Part shown: positions 1-10,569 of the stretch, piece by piece | Position numbering within the stretch: the stretch's first letter is position 1 | How the letters are laid out: the number at the start of each line of letters is the position of its first letter | NCBI GenBank assembly: GCA_964019165.1 | Contig: OZ025284.1 | Span: 481,501-545,500, forward strand | Direction: 5' to 3' | Source: Mastigias papua | Lineage: Eukaryota > Cnidaria > Scyphozoa > Rhizostomeae > Mastigiidae | DNA length: 64,000 bases | Translations under genes and position numbers: made by a program | The notes under the pieces: generated by a model | Told to the model about the DNA's origin: nothing | What the model saw: the letters and a program-made list of their open reading frames with translations, nothing else | Databases searched by the model: none

Positions 1-344
1 CCGATTGAGACGGTGATAATGTAAAGATAGGGAAGCGCATGTGGAGATAACTTTGATGCTATAGGCGTGCATCATGCACTCAAGCATGTCTCTTTTGCAC
101 AAACGGGAGCTCACTGAGCTCTACAATACTCTGCAAACGTGCTCATTATGACTTCAATGTTGTCACTTATGACCAATTACTTAACCTAACCTGGCTAAAA
201 GATCACTACTCCATTTCCAAAGGTAGCTCCACTCTACTTACTTGATTATGATAGCAAATACATTACTATCCCTTCCCCTGTCCAAAACTAAATAAGGACG
301 CATCGAGATAGGAAATAAAAGAACTCAAGAGAGTTATGATTTAC

Positions 345-1157
345 CTGTATCACATGTGGATGTCCTCCTATGATCAGATTTGCTCCAAATATTTTTAGAA
401 GCATTGCGATATCTCTTACTCCAAATGGGGGCATCAGGGAGTATTCTCTGCTCCAATGCAACAGAACAACAATACGATCTACTTTCTTCCTTAAAGCTGT
501 GATATCATAACGTGCCTTTTCTTTATCCAAAATTGCTGGTCCTCTTTTAAACACACTCGATGAATTTCCACATTCATTTTCATTGCATTGATACAAGTCA
601 CATCCTTCTTTGTTTTGACAATAGGCTAAGAATCCAATTTTGATTCCATTTACAACTTTAATAAGTGGTATCTGAGATTGTTTTCTATCGTGATCGCTTC
701 TTAAACCAACATAATCTATACCAGCATTCTTGAGTGCTTTTGTTGTGCTTTCAACTCCCTTTGAGTCGAAATCAGTAATGTGATTATTAGCTAACTGTAA
801 AACATCGAAACCAGCATATTTTAGTCCGTCTACAGCCTTAACTGATCCATAATGATAAACTGATTTGCCCATCAATGCCGGTTTCAAACCATATGGTTTA
901 TGCAAGAGCGGTGATTCCAAATTACCAATTCGTAAATCTGCTTCGTATAAAAATGGTTTTATTTTGTCGAATGGTCCTCTATAATCGCATGTTTTGTGAA
1001 TTTCAGCAAAATACTTGACTGGACCATCAAATGAGATATCTCCTGTAAATATCATTGAAGCAGTTGCATCTTGCTCATCATTTTTCACTTCAACTATGCA
1101 TGAAAATATACTCGCGAGACAAAAAATACAGATATTTGTGAAATCATTTAGAGTCAT
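345..1157 (-). CDS. CapA/PGA_cap-domain protein, copy A, first coding exon (rest off the left edge)
   Basis: A 271-codon first exon starts at the ATG at 1157 and ends in phase 0 at the donor CAG|GTAAAT (exon end 345). It opens with a hydrophobic signal-like stretch (residues about 8-22), then shows the PGA_cap metallophosphatase motifs: GDISFDG near the start, NLESPL, ANNHITD, LLHWSREY and GGHPHVIQ. In bacteria this family (CapA/PgsA) takes part in making or exporting poly-gamma-glutamate; it belongs to the calcineurin-like phosphoesterase fold. The signal peptide suggests a secreted or lumenal protein. Later exons should lie left of position 1, because copy B carries its second exon about 950 bp downstream of the matching donor. 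Its intron and upstream DNA also match copy B, so the two are tandem duplicates. Family assignment is firm; the role in this animal is inferred. Confidence 0.85.
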
Positions 1158-1784
1158 TATTTATGCAGTTCTTATTATCTACTTAGTTGACACTGGTTTA
1201 CTAGAGATGAATCTGTGCTAACATAGTTGCTTCATTGCATGTCAAATTGTGCTTTGTTAAATAGCATTATTAGTCTATGTAACGAAATGTCCCATTAATT
1301 CTTAATATACATTGGTTTCGAGATTAGGTGGCGTGATGTCTAATTACATTACGAGCCTATGATGCGTGAGCAACTACCAGGCTGTGTAAACAAACACCTG
1401 TTGTATGTTTTTCTAGAGTACAGTTTTAGTTGTATGCTAGCTGCATGCTTCAGTAACAGACAAGCAGTCAGATTGGCTTTAAAACTCTCTTCCTTTCATC
1501 TTTAAATAGTATTGGAATTTGGCAAAGTTTATGCTCATAATAGTTACTCTTCCTTAAAGCACAGTTGACATAGAGAGACCATTCTCAAACATATTACCAT
1601 TAAAACAAAGTTGAAAATGCAGTGCAGTAAAACGAATACTTTCTTGCAACCTTTAAAAAGTAAGGCATATTATTTTGCTCTGTAACATGTCATCTAATTT
1701 CGTTGCAAAATCAAACTTTTTTACGTCATTTCGTTATTGATTTAAATACTGATATTTATCTGAATGTCCCAAGCCGGTCACCAT

Positions 1785-1999
1785 TTCCTCGAAAGTTTCC
1801 TAAAATGTATGGAGTACAAGGAACGGACAAGAATGGCTGGAATCAAATCTATTTGGAAAACAGCCAATAACATTAGTGAAATAAAGGTAATCAACAGAGC
1901 TTCCAAAGAAAGCATATGAAATATATCAAAGGTTAGTTCTAGAACCACTCATGCTTGATTCTTACGTCAATGACGTCGAACTTTCAATTTCGCTTTTTA

Positions 2000-2074
<75 letters not shown>

Positions 2075-2410
2075 GACGACATTGTCCTCCTATATTCCAA
2101 CCTTGAAGTAGATGCCTTGAATCTAAATGTACAAACTTGAATTAAAGTAGTAGCTGAGTGGCTTTTGTCACATAAGCTCACTTTGAAATTTGGAAAACAG
2201 AGTACATGTTGTTTGCTAATAAAAGAAAGCTGCATCTAGTGAGCATGGGAGCGGGAAACTCTGGTGTATCCATGTATGAGAACAAGATCAGTGGGTCTGA
2301 AACGTTAAGTACCTTGGTGCATACCTCGATACAGTAATGTCGTGGAAAGAGCACATGAAAGTTAATGCTGCAGAATGACAAACTGGATAGGATTGAAAGA
2401 GAAATAGAAA
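1785..2410 (+). pseudogene. Non-LTR retrotransposon reverse transcriptase fragment, broken by an AT microsatellite
   Basis: Around 1930-2000 one frame reads LEPLMLDSYVNDVELSIS, like the LGPLLF..YVND block of non-LTR reverse transcriptases. The catalytic block YADDIVLLYS is encoded at about 2069-2100, followed by a degraded thumb-like stretch (VVAEWLLSHKLTLKFGK) to about 2400. In-frame stops and frame changes make it a dead copy. The pure TA run at 2004-2071 sits exactly between the VND and YADD blocks. It lies between CapA copies A and B and may mark a duplication boundary. Confidence 0.75.
2004..2071. repeat. (TA)n microsatellite
   Basis: About 34 uninterrupted TA units. The poly-IY open frames on both strands here are artefacts of the repeat. 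It lies inside a reverse-transcriptase relic, just before the YADD codons. Confidence 0.97.
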
Positions 2411-2539
2411 TCACAATGGAGTTATGTTTTGAAAGTGATACAAATCAATATATTATTGTTGTTTCGCTAGAAAATCAAGTCCCTTACAGGTTGTCTATTG
2501 TTTGAAGGGGTATTTATTCGAAATATTCGGATTTTTCTC

Positions 2540-3080
2540 TTAAGGGGTGAGCTTAATCGAAGTGGGCTATCGATCAATTGGGGGAGGGGGCGCTTGATCA
2601 AAGTGTTTCGGTTCTCACAGTGCAAGGAGTCCAACTCGGTTGGTATGTCAAACCCTCTTACGATGGCTCGCCTTCCTCATATAGGCATGTCCCTTGTGAG
2701 CATGATAACAGCCAACAGTTTGGCCTGAAAACGTGTGAAAGGAATTATGTCCTTTTGAAGCATAACAAGCATTGATAATGCTGCAAAGTTTCCTTTTCAT
2801 AGAAGCGACAAGATTGCGAATTGAATCATTTAAATATTTTATTGCATAGTATATAGTTGATAGGGTGCGATTAATCGAGGTGGGCTATTAACCAAAAGGG
2901 AGTGCTTGATGGTCTTTTGAGCATTACTATGGCCAATAGTTGTGCCTAACAACGGGTATAAGGAATTAAGTCCTTTTGAAGGATGAAAGGCATCCAGAAT
3001 ACTGCAAACTTTCTTTTTCGTAGAGGCAAAAGATCGTCAATTCAATCACTTAAATATTTCCTTGCATAATATATCGTCGA
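2540..3080. repeat. Diverged tandem duplication, two units of about 250-320 bp
   Basis: Two diverged copies lie head to tail. The first (about 2540-2850) and second (about 2866-3080) share GTGGGCTAT, a CCTTTTGAAG block, ATACTGCAAA/AATGCTGCAAA, and a closing block with TTAAATATTT and TTGCATA. No coding potential was recognised. It fills most of the gap between CapA copy A's upstream side and copy B's last exon. Confidence 0.7.
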
Positions 3081-3394
3081 AAAAGTGAAGTGCGAATGTC
3101 TTTGAAAGTGTCTTAAGTTCTGTGGTAAATATTCACCATTTTACACATAAATTATTGGTAAATGATAGCTGTCATTCATTGTACAATGATAGCCATAGAT
3201 AATATGCCAAGCAAAAGCTTTTAGGTATCAATTAATGCAGTATTTAGTGCATACACGGAGCACTTGGCAACACTTTACCAATCTGTCTGTCTGAAAATTG
3301 CATACCAAAGACATCCTTTGGAGCCACTCTTGATACATCCAGAAATCCCACAGTGATATTAAAATAAATAACACAAAGATTTCTCCTCTTTTTT

Positions 3395-3400
3395 TTTATT
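3395..3400 (-). promoter_or_regulatory. Candidate polyadenylation signal of CapA copy B
   Basis: AATAAA on the - strand, about 35 nt downstream of the stop codon at 3435-3437. The position suits a short 3' UTR. Confidence 0.5.
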
Positions 3401-3434
3401 GAAAATAATTTTGCATAGATGACAACAGATCAAG

Positions 3435-6400
3435 TCAGGGTAAACCATCTTTAATACAAGTATGTTTTTTGCGTTTTGAGGCAACTAGCTGATCCTGCAA
3501 GCCGTTTGACGATGAGCAAAGGTTTCTAAAATCATAGCAATACAAATCCTCTAGGCCGCAAAATTTTATCCATGTCCTCGATATGGGTGTAGGCTGAAGA
3601 CAGTTTGTGTTTGGTTCATTCTTTATCTCCAATGGCAGGTATTCAGCACGTAAAATGTCTGTTCTGGACAAAAGATAGAATATACGTTGAGTCAAAAGCA
3701 TACCATGAACCAGTTCTATCCTTATCAAGCAAATATTTCGTGTGAATATACGCTTTTTTATAAGCAACCTGACTCAATACCTATTTCCAAAAGCTCCTTA
3801 TCTCTGGACCTCCAAGAGTCGCATTATAGTACTAAAAGTTCCTAAATAGTTGCTTAATTCTCACTCCACATTTAGTTCCATAAAAATGGTACAGACACAA
3901 GTAAACATTGAAGTTCGGAATTTTCCTGAAAATTTTTTATATAACTTAAGACCAATGAAACACGAAACACTTGAGACAAGCATAGGAAATAATCTATGCT
4001 GGTTTTGGCTGCAAGTGAATAAAACCCGCTTCTTAATTCTTGGTTTATTGCTGTTATAAAAATTTTTCAAATAGAAAAGATCCTTAGGGAATTTTCCTTT
4101 AGTAATATAAGGTCTTTACATATTTTTGCATTTTACAGTTAGGTTCCTTATAAAATGGTTCCTTATAAAAAAAATGAGTGTAATGATGTGAATTATCCTA
4201 ATGAGAATTCAAGCACGTTTCAACTCATGACGAAAATCATGATGATAAAGATTATCACGAAACTGATTATGATGATAATGATAATGATAATAATGATGAT
4301 AATGATGATAATAATGATGATGATGATGATGATGATGATAGTGTTGTTGATGATGATGATGATGATGATGATGATAATGATGATGATGATGATAATGATA
4401 ATGATGATAATGATGATAATGATGATAATGATGATAATGATGATAATGATGATAATGATGATAATGATAATGATGATGATGGCGTTGATTAAAAGTGAAC
4501 AAAATTTCAATAGAAATCCAACCTTCAACGGTGCTAACATCAGTACATAAAATGACAAAAGGTTTTCTTACTTGTTAACAGTAATTTTAAACATGTATGA
4601 AAACTGGGTTGGACTGTATAACTCTTGTATAGTTTTGATGTATCTTTTTAAATTCTTCCGGCTTGGCTTATCACCAGGAAGGATATGTTTGATTCCTGCT
4701 TTAGGAAAGACAAAATTACCCATGCTGTAGACTGATAATGCCTCTCTTCCTTGGCATTCATGTCCCTGCAAACAACCTCGAATTATGAATACAAGAATGG
4801 TGTTGAGTAAACATTTAATGAAATGAAAACCGACCCATTCCATTCATAGATGGACATTTGGCACGTATAACAGTATATTTAACCAGGATTACCTTCCATA
4901 TACCTCACCTTTTATCGTACTTTTTCAGCTAATACCTTAATGCCTTATCTCTTATAAATGCCTCAACAGTCCTCAGCAACATAACTCTCATTGGTGATCT
5001 TACTTTTCACAAATACCTAATGTCTTACCTTTCATAAATACATTACTCCTTAAATGCACGCTTGTCGTATCAGCCATATCATCTTGGCCGAGGCTAGGTG
5101 TTCTGAACTTTTTGATACTGTTAGGCTCAAATGTTCCAAAAGTTGGCCTCATCTGTTTAAGAGTGAACTTTTCATAAATATTTGAGATACTACATGCAGT
5201 ATACATTGTCTAATGATATTCAACTGGACTAAAGGTTGAAGATGCGAATGCTGATGTTGAACAGCCTCATTAAGAATTGTTTGCCTAAAGGCTGTGAGTA
5301 ATCGATTGATTGTGAAAATTCTCATCGAAGTTAGTTTGGTAAAAAAAAGCTTCATAACCCACCCAAGACTGAGAGCGTCCGATTTAAACAGCGATAATGT
5401 AAAGATAGGGAAGTGCATGAGGAGATACATTCGATGCTATTGGTGTGTGCCATGCTCTTCAGAATGTCTCCTTTGCTCACACGAGAGCATCACTGAACTC
5501 TACCATACTCTGCAGACTTGCTCATTATGACTTTAATGTTGTCACTTATGACCAATCACTTAACCTGGCTAAAAGATCACTACTCCATTTCCAAAGGTAG
5601 CTCCACTCTACTTACTTGATTATGATAGCAAATACATTACCATCCCTTCCCCTGTCCAAAACTACATAACGACGCATCGAGATAGGAAATGAAAGAACTG
5701 AAGAGAGTTGTGATTTACCTGTATCACATGTGGATGTCCTCCTATGATCAGATTTGCTCCAAATATTTTAAGAAGCTTTGCAATATCTCTAATTCCCATT
5801 GGAGGCATCAATGATAATTCTCTACTCCAATGCAACAGAACAACTATACGATCTACTTTCTTCCTTAAAGCTGTGATATCATAACGTGCCTTTTCTTTAT
5901 CCAAAATTGCTGGTCCTCTTTTAAACACACTCGATGAATTTCCACATTCATTTTCATTGCATTGATACAAGTCACATCCTTCTTTGTTTTGACAGTAGGC
6001 TAAGAATCCAATTTTGATTCCATTTACAACTTTAATAAGTGGTATCTGAGATTGTTTTCTATCGTGATCGCTTCTTAAACCAACATAATCTATACCAGCA
6101 TTCTTGAGTGCTTTTGTTGTGCTTTCAACTCCCTTTGAGTCAAAATCAGTAATGTGATTATTAGCTAGCTGTAAAACATTGAACCCCGCATATTTTAGTC
6201 CGTCTACAGCCTTAACTGATCCATAGCGAATGACTAGTTTGTCTCCCATCGCTGGTTTCAAGCCATATGGTTTATGCAAGAGCGGTGATTCCAAATTACC
6301 AATTCGTAAATCTGCTTCGTCTAAATATGGTTTTACTTTCTCGAAAGGTTTTCTATAATTGCATGTTCTTTGTAGTTCAGCAAAATGCTTAACTGGACCA

Positions 6401-6531
6401 TCAAATGAGATATCTCCAGTAAATATCATTGAGACCGTTGTAGCGTGATCATTATTTCTCACTGCAAATATGCTTAAAATTGCAATCACGAAACAGTAAA
6501 TGAGAATATGTGTGAAACCATAAGGAGTCAT
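3435..6531 (-). CDS. CapA/PGA_cap-domain protein, copy B, complete three-exon gene
   Basis: Exons 6531-5719, 4765-4572 and 3663-3435 join in phase to give 411 residues. Residues 1-24 look like a signal peptide. PGA_cap motifs: GDISF (39-43), NLESPL (79-84), ANNHITD (123-129), LLHWSREL (about 236-243), GGHPHVIQ (264-271). Exon 2 continues the family's next block, with SVYSMGNFVFP. Exon 3 (75 residues) is a Cys-containing tail outside the bacterial core motifs. The Asp, Glu, Asn and His residues of these motifs would bind the metals. Introns and a eukaryotic signal peptide show this is a resident animal gene, not contamination. In bacteria CapA/PgsA works in poly-gamma-glutamate synthesis; in cnidarians a related gene has been tied to nematocyst poly-gamma-glutamate. 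That role here is an inference. Intron 2 contains a long GAT microsatellite. Confidence 0.88.
4266..4482. repeat. (GAT/GATAAT)n microsatellite
   Basis: About 215 bp of GAT and GATAAT units within intron 2 of CapA copy B. The poly-Met, poly-His and poly-Ile frames it creates are not genes. Confidence 0.95.
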
Positions 6532-7631
6532 GATTTCTGCAGGAGGTTTTGTCTGCTTTCTTGACCCTGGAGTACCAGACTGGAGGCTTAGTTAACACAA
6601 TTGTGTCATTAAATGCCAATTTGGTTACGCTCTGGTTTCTAAATTAGGTTTTGTGATGTCCAATGATCAAAGCTTATGATGCATGAGGAATTAACCGGTT
6701 CTGTAAACACACACCTGTTATTTGTTGTTTTAGAGTACAGCTTTAGGTGTATACTAGTGGCATGTTTCGTACGTCCACAAGCAGCTAGATTGACGTTAAT
6801 AGCCCTTTTCCTTTGAGTTTTAAACAGTATGGAATTAATCAAAAGGAGTGTCTGGAGGCATCACAAAGTTGTAAGCAACATTAGATCTCCACTTCTTCGA
6901 CCGTTGCTCAATATTTTACTCTCGAATTGAATGTTAAAATCCATCCTGGCAAGAGCAAACATGCCAACTTTATTTTATGAGGGATCATCTTTAAAAGAAT
7001 CTCAAACGAACATCTCCTAAGCGATGATGAAAAGACAGTACATTATATACGACGTCCCAGAAGGGTAATTTGCATGATTGTAAATTGATGGTTTTTTCTT
7101 TTTAGTAATATAATTGAAGAGATGTTGAGCAAAAGATGTATACTAATTTCTTTTAAAGTTTGCGCTGATTATATCCAATTTATTACAATAATACACTTTT
7201 CAAAATACTGGCGGTTAATAATTGAGCGTGCTTGCAAAGAATATGTATATCAGAGCCTGATTTGAGTTAACAAATATATATTAGCATTATATGGTTAAAA
7301 GTTATGTGTTACATGTTACAACCAGACTAATAAATATACATCCAATATCATCTTGCATAGCTCATCTCTATTCCAAAATGACTGAAACTCGGATCAAAAT
7401 ATTGTTTAAAATATTGTTTATTTATATATTTTTTTGTTTATCCTGTTTGTTTGATATTAAATTTCAATACTTTCTGGCTCAAGACAACATCACACAGGTT
7501 CTAGCCCTTAATCAAATGATCTATGCAATGTGTGTAGAGATCAAACTCCCCAAACTGATATTGAAATAGAAAAGCAAAGAATTTTCCTCCTTTCATTAAA
7601 CATGATTTCGCATTGATGATAACAGATAAAA
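6532..7631. other. Upstream region of CapA copy B
   Basis: About 1.1 kb without a recognisable gene. The part to about 6770 is clearly related to 1158-1450 upstream of copy A, so the duplication includes the putative promoter region. The rest is AT-rich with no motif I can name. Confidence 0.6.
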
Positions 7632-7784
7632 TCAGCGTGAACCACCAATAAAACGACAATCCTTTTTCTGCTTTGAAGCAATTAGCTGATCCTGCAAACT
7701 AGTTGACGATGCACAAAAATTTCTATAATCATGGCAATACAAGCCAAGTAGGCTGCAAAATTTGATCCATTTCTTTGATATGGG
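7632..7784 (-). pseudogene. CapA copy C: orphan, truncated last exon
   Basis: This stretch aligns with the last exon of copy B (about 3437-3592) and stays open on the - strand from 7784 to a TGA at 7632-7634. It reads PISKKWIKFCSLLGLYCHDY and onward through LQDQLIASKQKK, against PISRTWIKFCGLEDLYCYDF and LQDQLVASKRKK in copy B, with the cysteines kept. The homology stops abruptly at 7784, about 70 nt short of the exon's expected 5' end, where unrelated repeat DNA begins. No further CapA exons occur before SNRPG at 8229. It is the remnant of a third tandem copy. Confidence 0.8.
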
Positions 7785-7888
7785 AATTTTTGCGATGGAG
7801 GGCTAACTTTTCCGATGGTGAGGCTAAGATGTGGTTAGGAGGGTACTGGAGCTGCCAAAATAATTCCAATAACAGAGTTCTTCAACTT

Positions 7889-8040
7889 GCTACGGGGGGT
7901 AGGATGCTCCGACGGGGGCTAGGATGCTCCAACGAGGGCTAGGATGCTCCGACGGGGGCTAGGATGCTCCAACGAGGGCTAGGATGCTCCGACGGGGGCT
8001 AGGATGCTCCAACGAGGGCTAGTATGCTCCGACGGGGAGC
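7889..8040. repeat. 20-bp minisatellite with an alternating 40-bp higher-order unit
   Basis: Seven to eight copies of a 20-bp unit, CTAGGATGCTCCGACGGGGG alternating with CTAGGATGCTCCAACGAGGG, so the true period is 40 bp. It is GC-rich in an AT-rich window. It lies about 100 bp from the break in CapA copy C and about 190 bp before the SNRPG start codon. Confidence 0.92.
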
Positions 8041-8228
8041 TATAGCCCCTAGTCTTCCCCTGGCGCCACCCCTGCGTAAGCGGGGTCTTGTGGACGAGCC
8101 TCGATATGATGTGAGGTACCAAAATGGAAATGAAACACATTTAATAGGCTAGCTACTTAGGCCTAAAAGGACTGTCAGACAAAGCCGAACGTCGTGCGTT
8201 GGAACTGTGGGTATCCTTTTAATCCAAA

Positions 8229-9971
8229 ATGAGTAAAGCACATCCACCAGAGTTGAAAAGGTATATGATATAGAAGCTTTCTGGTAGTTGCTCTGTTCCA
8301 TTATTTTGATTTTCAGGAGTTGTAACAAACGACATCTACCTCTGCTAATCTCTGCCTGTTCTATTTCGTACGTAGGCTCTCAGCTCTGTTGTTTTTACAG
8401 AGACCTTAGCCTATTTATGCATATAGTGACCACACTGCATTTTTCGTGAGCTCTAGCTACTCATACTGTTAGGTTTTTTCGCGCTGAAGATAATTGGGGT
8501 TTTTTCCTATTATGATCTTTTCAATTTTGTCATTTCACAATTAAATGTTATTTTTCTAGATATATGGATAAACGTTTAACATGTAAGTACTATTTTATTT
8601 TATACTGCTTACTACTATTTGATTCAGTATAATTAAATTACAGAGTAGCAAAATCTAGAAGTGTTTGATAGTGTCCTCTTAAAGTCTGATACCAATTGTA
8701 CATTTATATATATATACACACTAAGTAAGTAGTACTGCACTGCACTGCTCAAAAGCTAAGAAAGTTCAGTACTGGGTTTCTGAGGCCTAAGAAAAATAAA
8801 TTCTCATAATGCTCTGCTTTACATCTTGTGTATGGCTTACATGGATTCCACCCTGGGCTGTATTGGTGTTGTTAGAAAGAAAATTGTAAGTGGCATCTGC
8901 AGTGAGGACTCAGTGGCCATTTTGTCTTTTCTCACTGCAGTTGCCGCAAAATCTTGCATTGTTTCTATGGTATATAGTTGTTTTTTGTATTGTTCTTAGT
9001 TAGAAAAAAAGCAGCTGATAAGCCATACACCTGAATGCCAATATTCATGCAAGAAAGTTGTTGCTTTTACTTAACTTCTACAGATGTCTTGTGGTAATCT
9101 ATGTAGTATAGTGTTATATTGATAATGTGCCTGTCTGTCTTTGTAGCAATATATTGTTACACTAACTCTACTACTCCTAGTAAGAAGGTTTCGGTCATAG
9201 GAAAGTTTTGGTAAATGAAAAGGCTAAGGAAGTTTCAATACATTTTGAAGAAAGTTTCTTATAAAGACCATGTATTTCACTATATAAGTTACACCATTTG
9301 TATAGGCATATTCATTTCAGCAATTTAATTTCTTGGAATTTAATTGTAAGTCATTAGAACAACTTCTTTTCAGCATAGAGAGGGAGATACGTTTTGGTCA
9401 CATTTCAGAATGTGCTTCATTTCTTGCAGTGAAACTTAATGGAAACAGACAAGTCCAAGGAATTCTTCGTGGATTTGATCCATTCATGAATTTAGTCTTA
9501 GATGAAGCTATAGAACTGGCCTCCACAGGGGAACATAGTAACATTGGAATGGTGGTTTGTATTCTTTTGTAGCTTTTTCAGATTTGATATTTTGGTATTA
9601 TTGTATTTTTCATAGAGTTCATATGGTAATTCCAATATTTTGTAGATAATTGCACTTCTTTTTGCCTTGGCAAAGATTAGCTCACTGTATGTATCAGAGT
9701 ACTTGGCATCTCATATTTATGATTTTCTGCATACAATTGTTGATTTTTTACATGCTTGATCATGCATGCTTCAGCAACTTGTTATGGGTCATTTCATAGC
9801 TTTTTCAATGGCCCTCTCAGCTTTGGGGCATGGGGTATTCTGCTCTGCCCCCTCTCAGTGGCCCTGATATTGCTATAGATTTCTAACTTCTTTGAAATAA
9901 ACATATATTTTCTTTTAAAGGTCATTAGGGGGAACAGTGTGGTTCTGATGGAAGCAATGGACAGAGTTTAG
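8229..9971 (+). CDS. SNRPG: Small nuclear ribonucleoprotein G (Sm protein G)
   Basis: Four coding exons (8229-8260, 8560-8582, 9430-9554, 9921-9971) join in phase to give 76 residues, the same length as human SmG. It begins [17 protein letters not shown], carries the Sm1 motif ([20 protein letters not shown]) and ends with Sm2 ([19 protein letters not shown]). SmG is one of seven Sm proteins forming the ring around the Sm site of U1, U2, U4 and U5 snRNAs; it is assembled in the cytoplasm by the SMN complex and acts in nuclear pre-mRNA splicing. Exon 2 is only 23 nt long. All junctions are GT-AG. The gene reads away from the CapA remnant on the opposite strand. Near-complete identity to the family makes this call very secure. 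Confidence 0.97.
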
Positions 9972-10569
9972 TTGTGCATGAGAGCTCTACATTACTGATG
10001 AGGGCAACATATTACAGTTGACAAGATACGCCAGCCTATATACTGTCAAACATAATGAGGAATATATTACTCTTGGAAGAACCTTCTTCATTATAGTAAT
10101 GACTGTTGTATCCAGTTTGAAAGCCAATGAACATTTGAGTTGTAAAGATAGATGCTATTGTTAAATGTCTTCTGGACCTTTTGTAATTTGTATTTTATAA
10201 ATGTGTTAAAAGATATTCATGTTTTTGTTGCCTTTGTTCTGGAATTCAAAAAAATGTACAATGTTCACTCATGCATCCATTCATTGCAACCCAATAATCT
10301 TTTATGAAAATTTGCCACTATGAATATTTTTTGTTCAATGCCTTGTTTGCTGACAGACAAATAGAGAGCCCCAATGCAATGTCATTGTTGTTTCACAAGT
10401 CAATTAACAGTTCATTGATATTACATTTCTGGGTAAACCTCAGCAGGGATTAGCATCATTTCAGCTTCAAGTCAGACGCAAAGATACTTTTTACGTGCTG
10501 TCATGGTAACTTTTTCGATTAGCAAAAACAATCCAACTCACTCACCACTTGTAAGTATTTGAGTACAAG
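9972..10569. other. Intergenic region between SNRPG and the EVC2-like gene
   Basis: About 600 bp between two genes on the same strand. It must hold the SNRPG 3' UTR and the next gene's promoter. I see no canonical AATAAA or other named element. Confidence 0.5.

Noticed and set aside
1015..1221. Open frame antisense to the CapA copy A signal-peptide region
   Set aside because: It is the shadow of a strong coding exon on the other strand.
4209..4558. Long open frames of poly-Met, poly-His and poly-Ile
   Set aside because: They are translations of the GAT microsatellite in a CapA intron.
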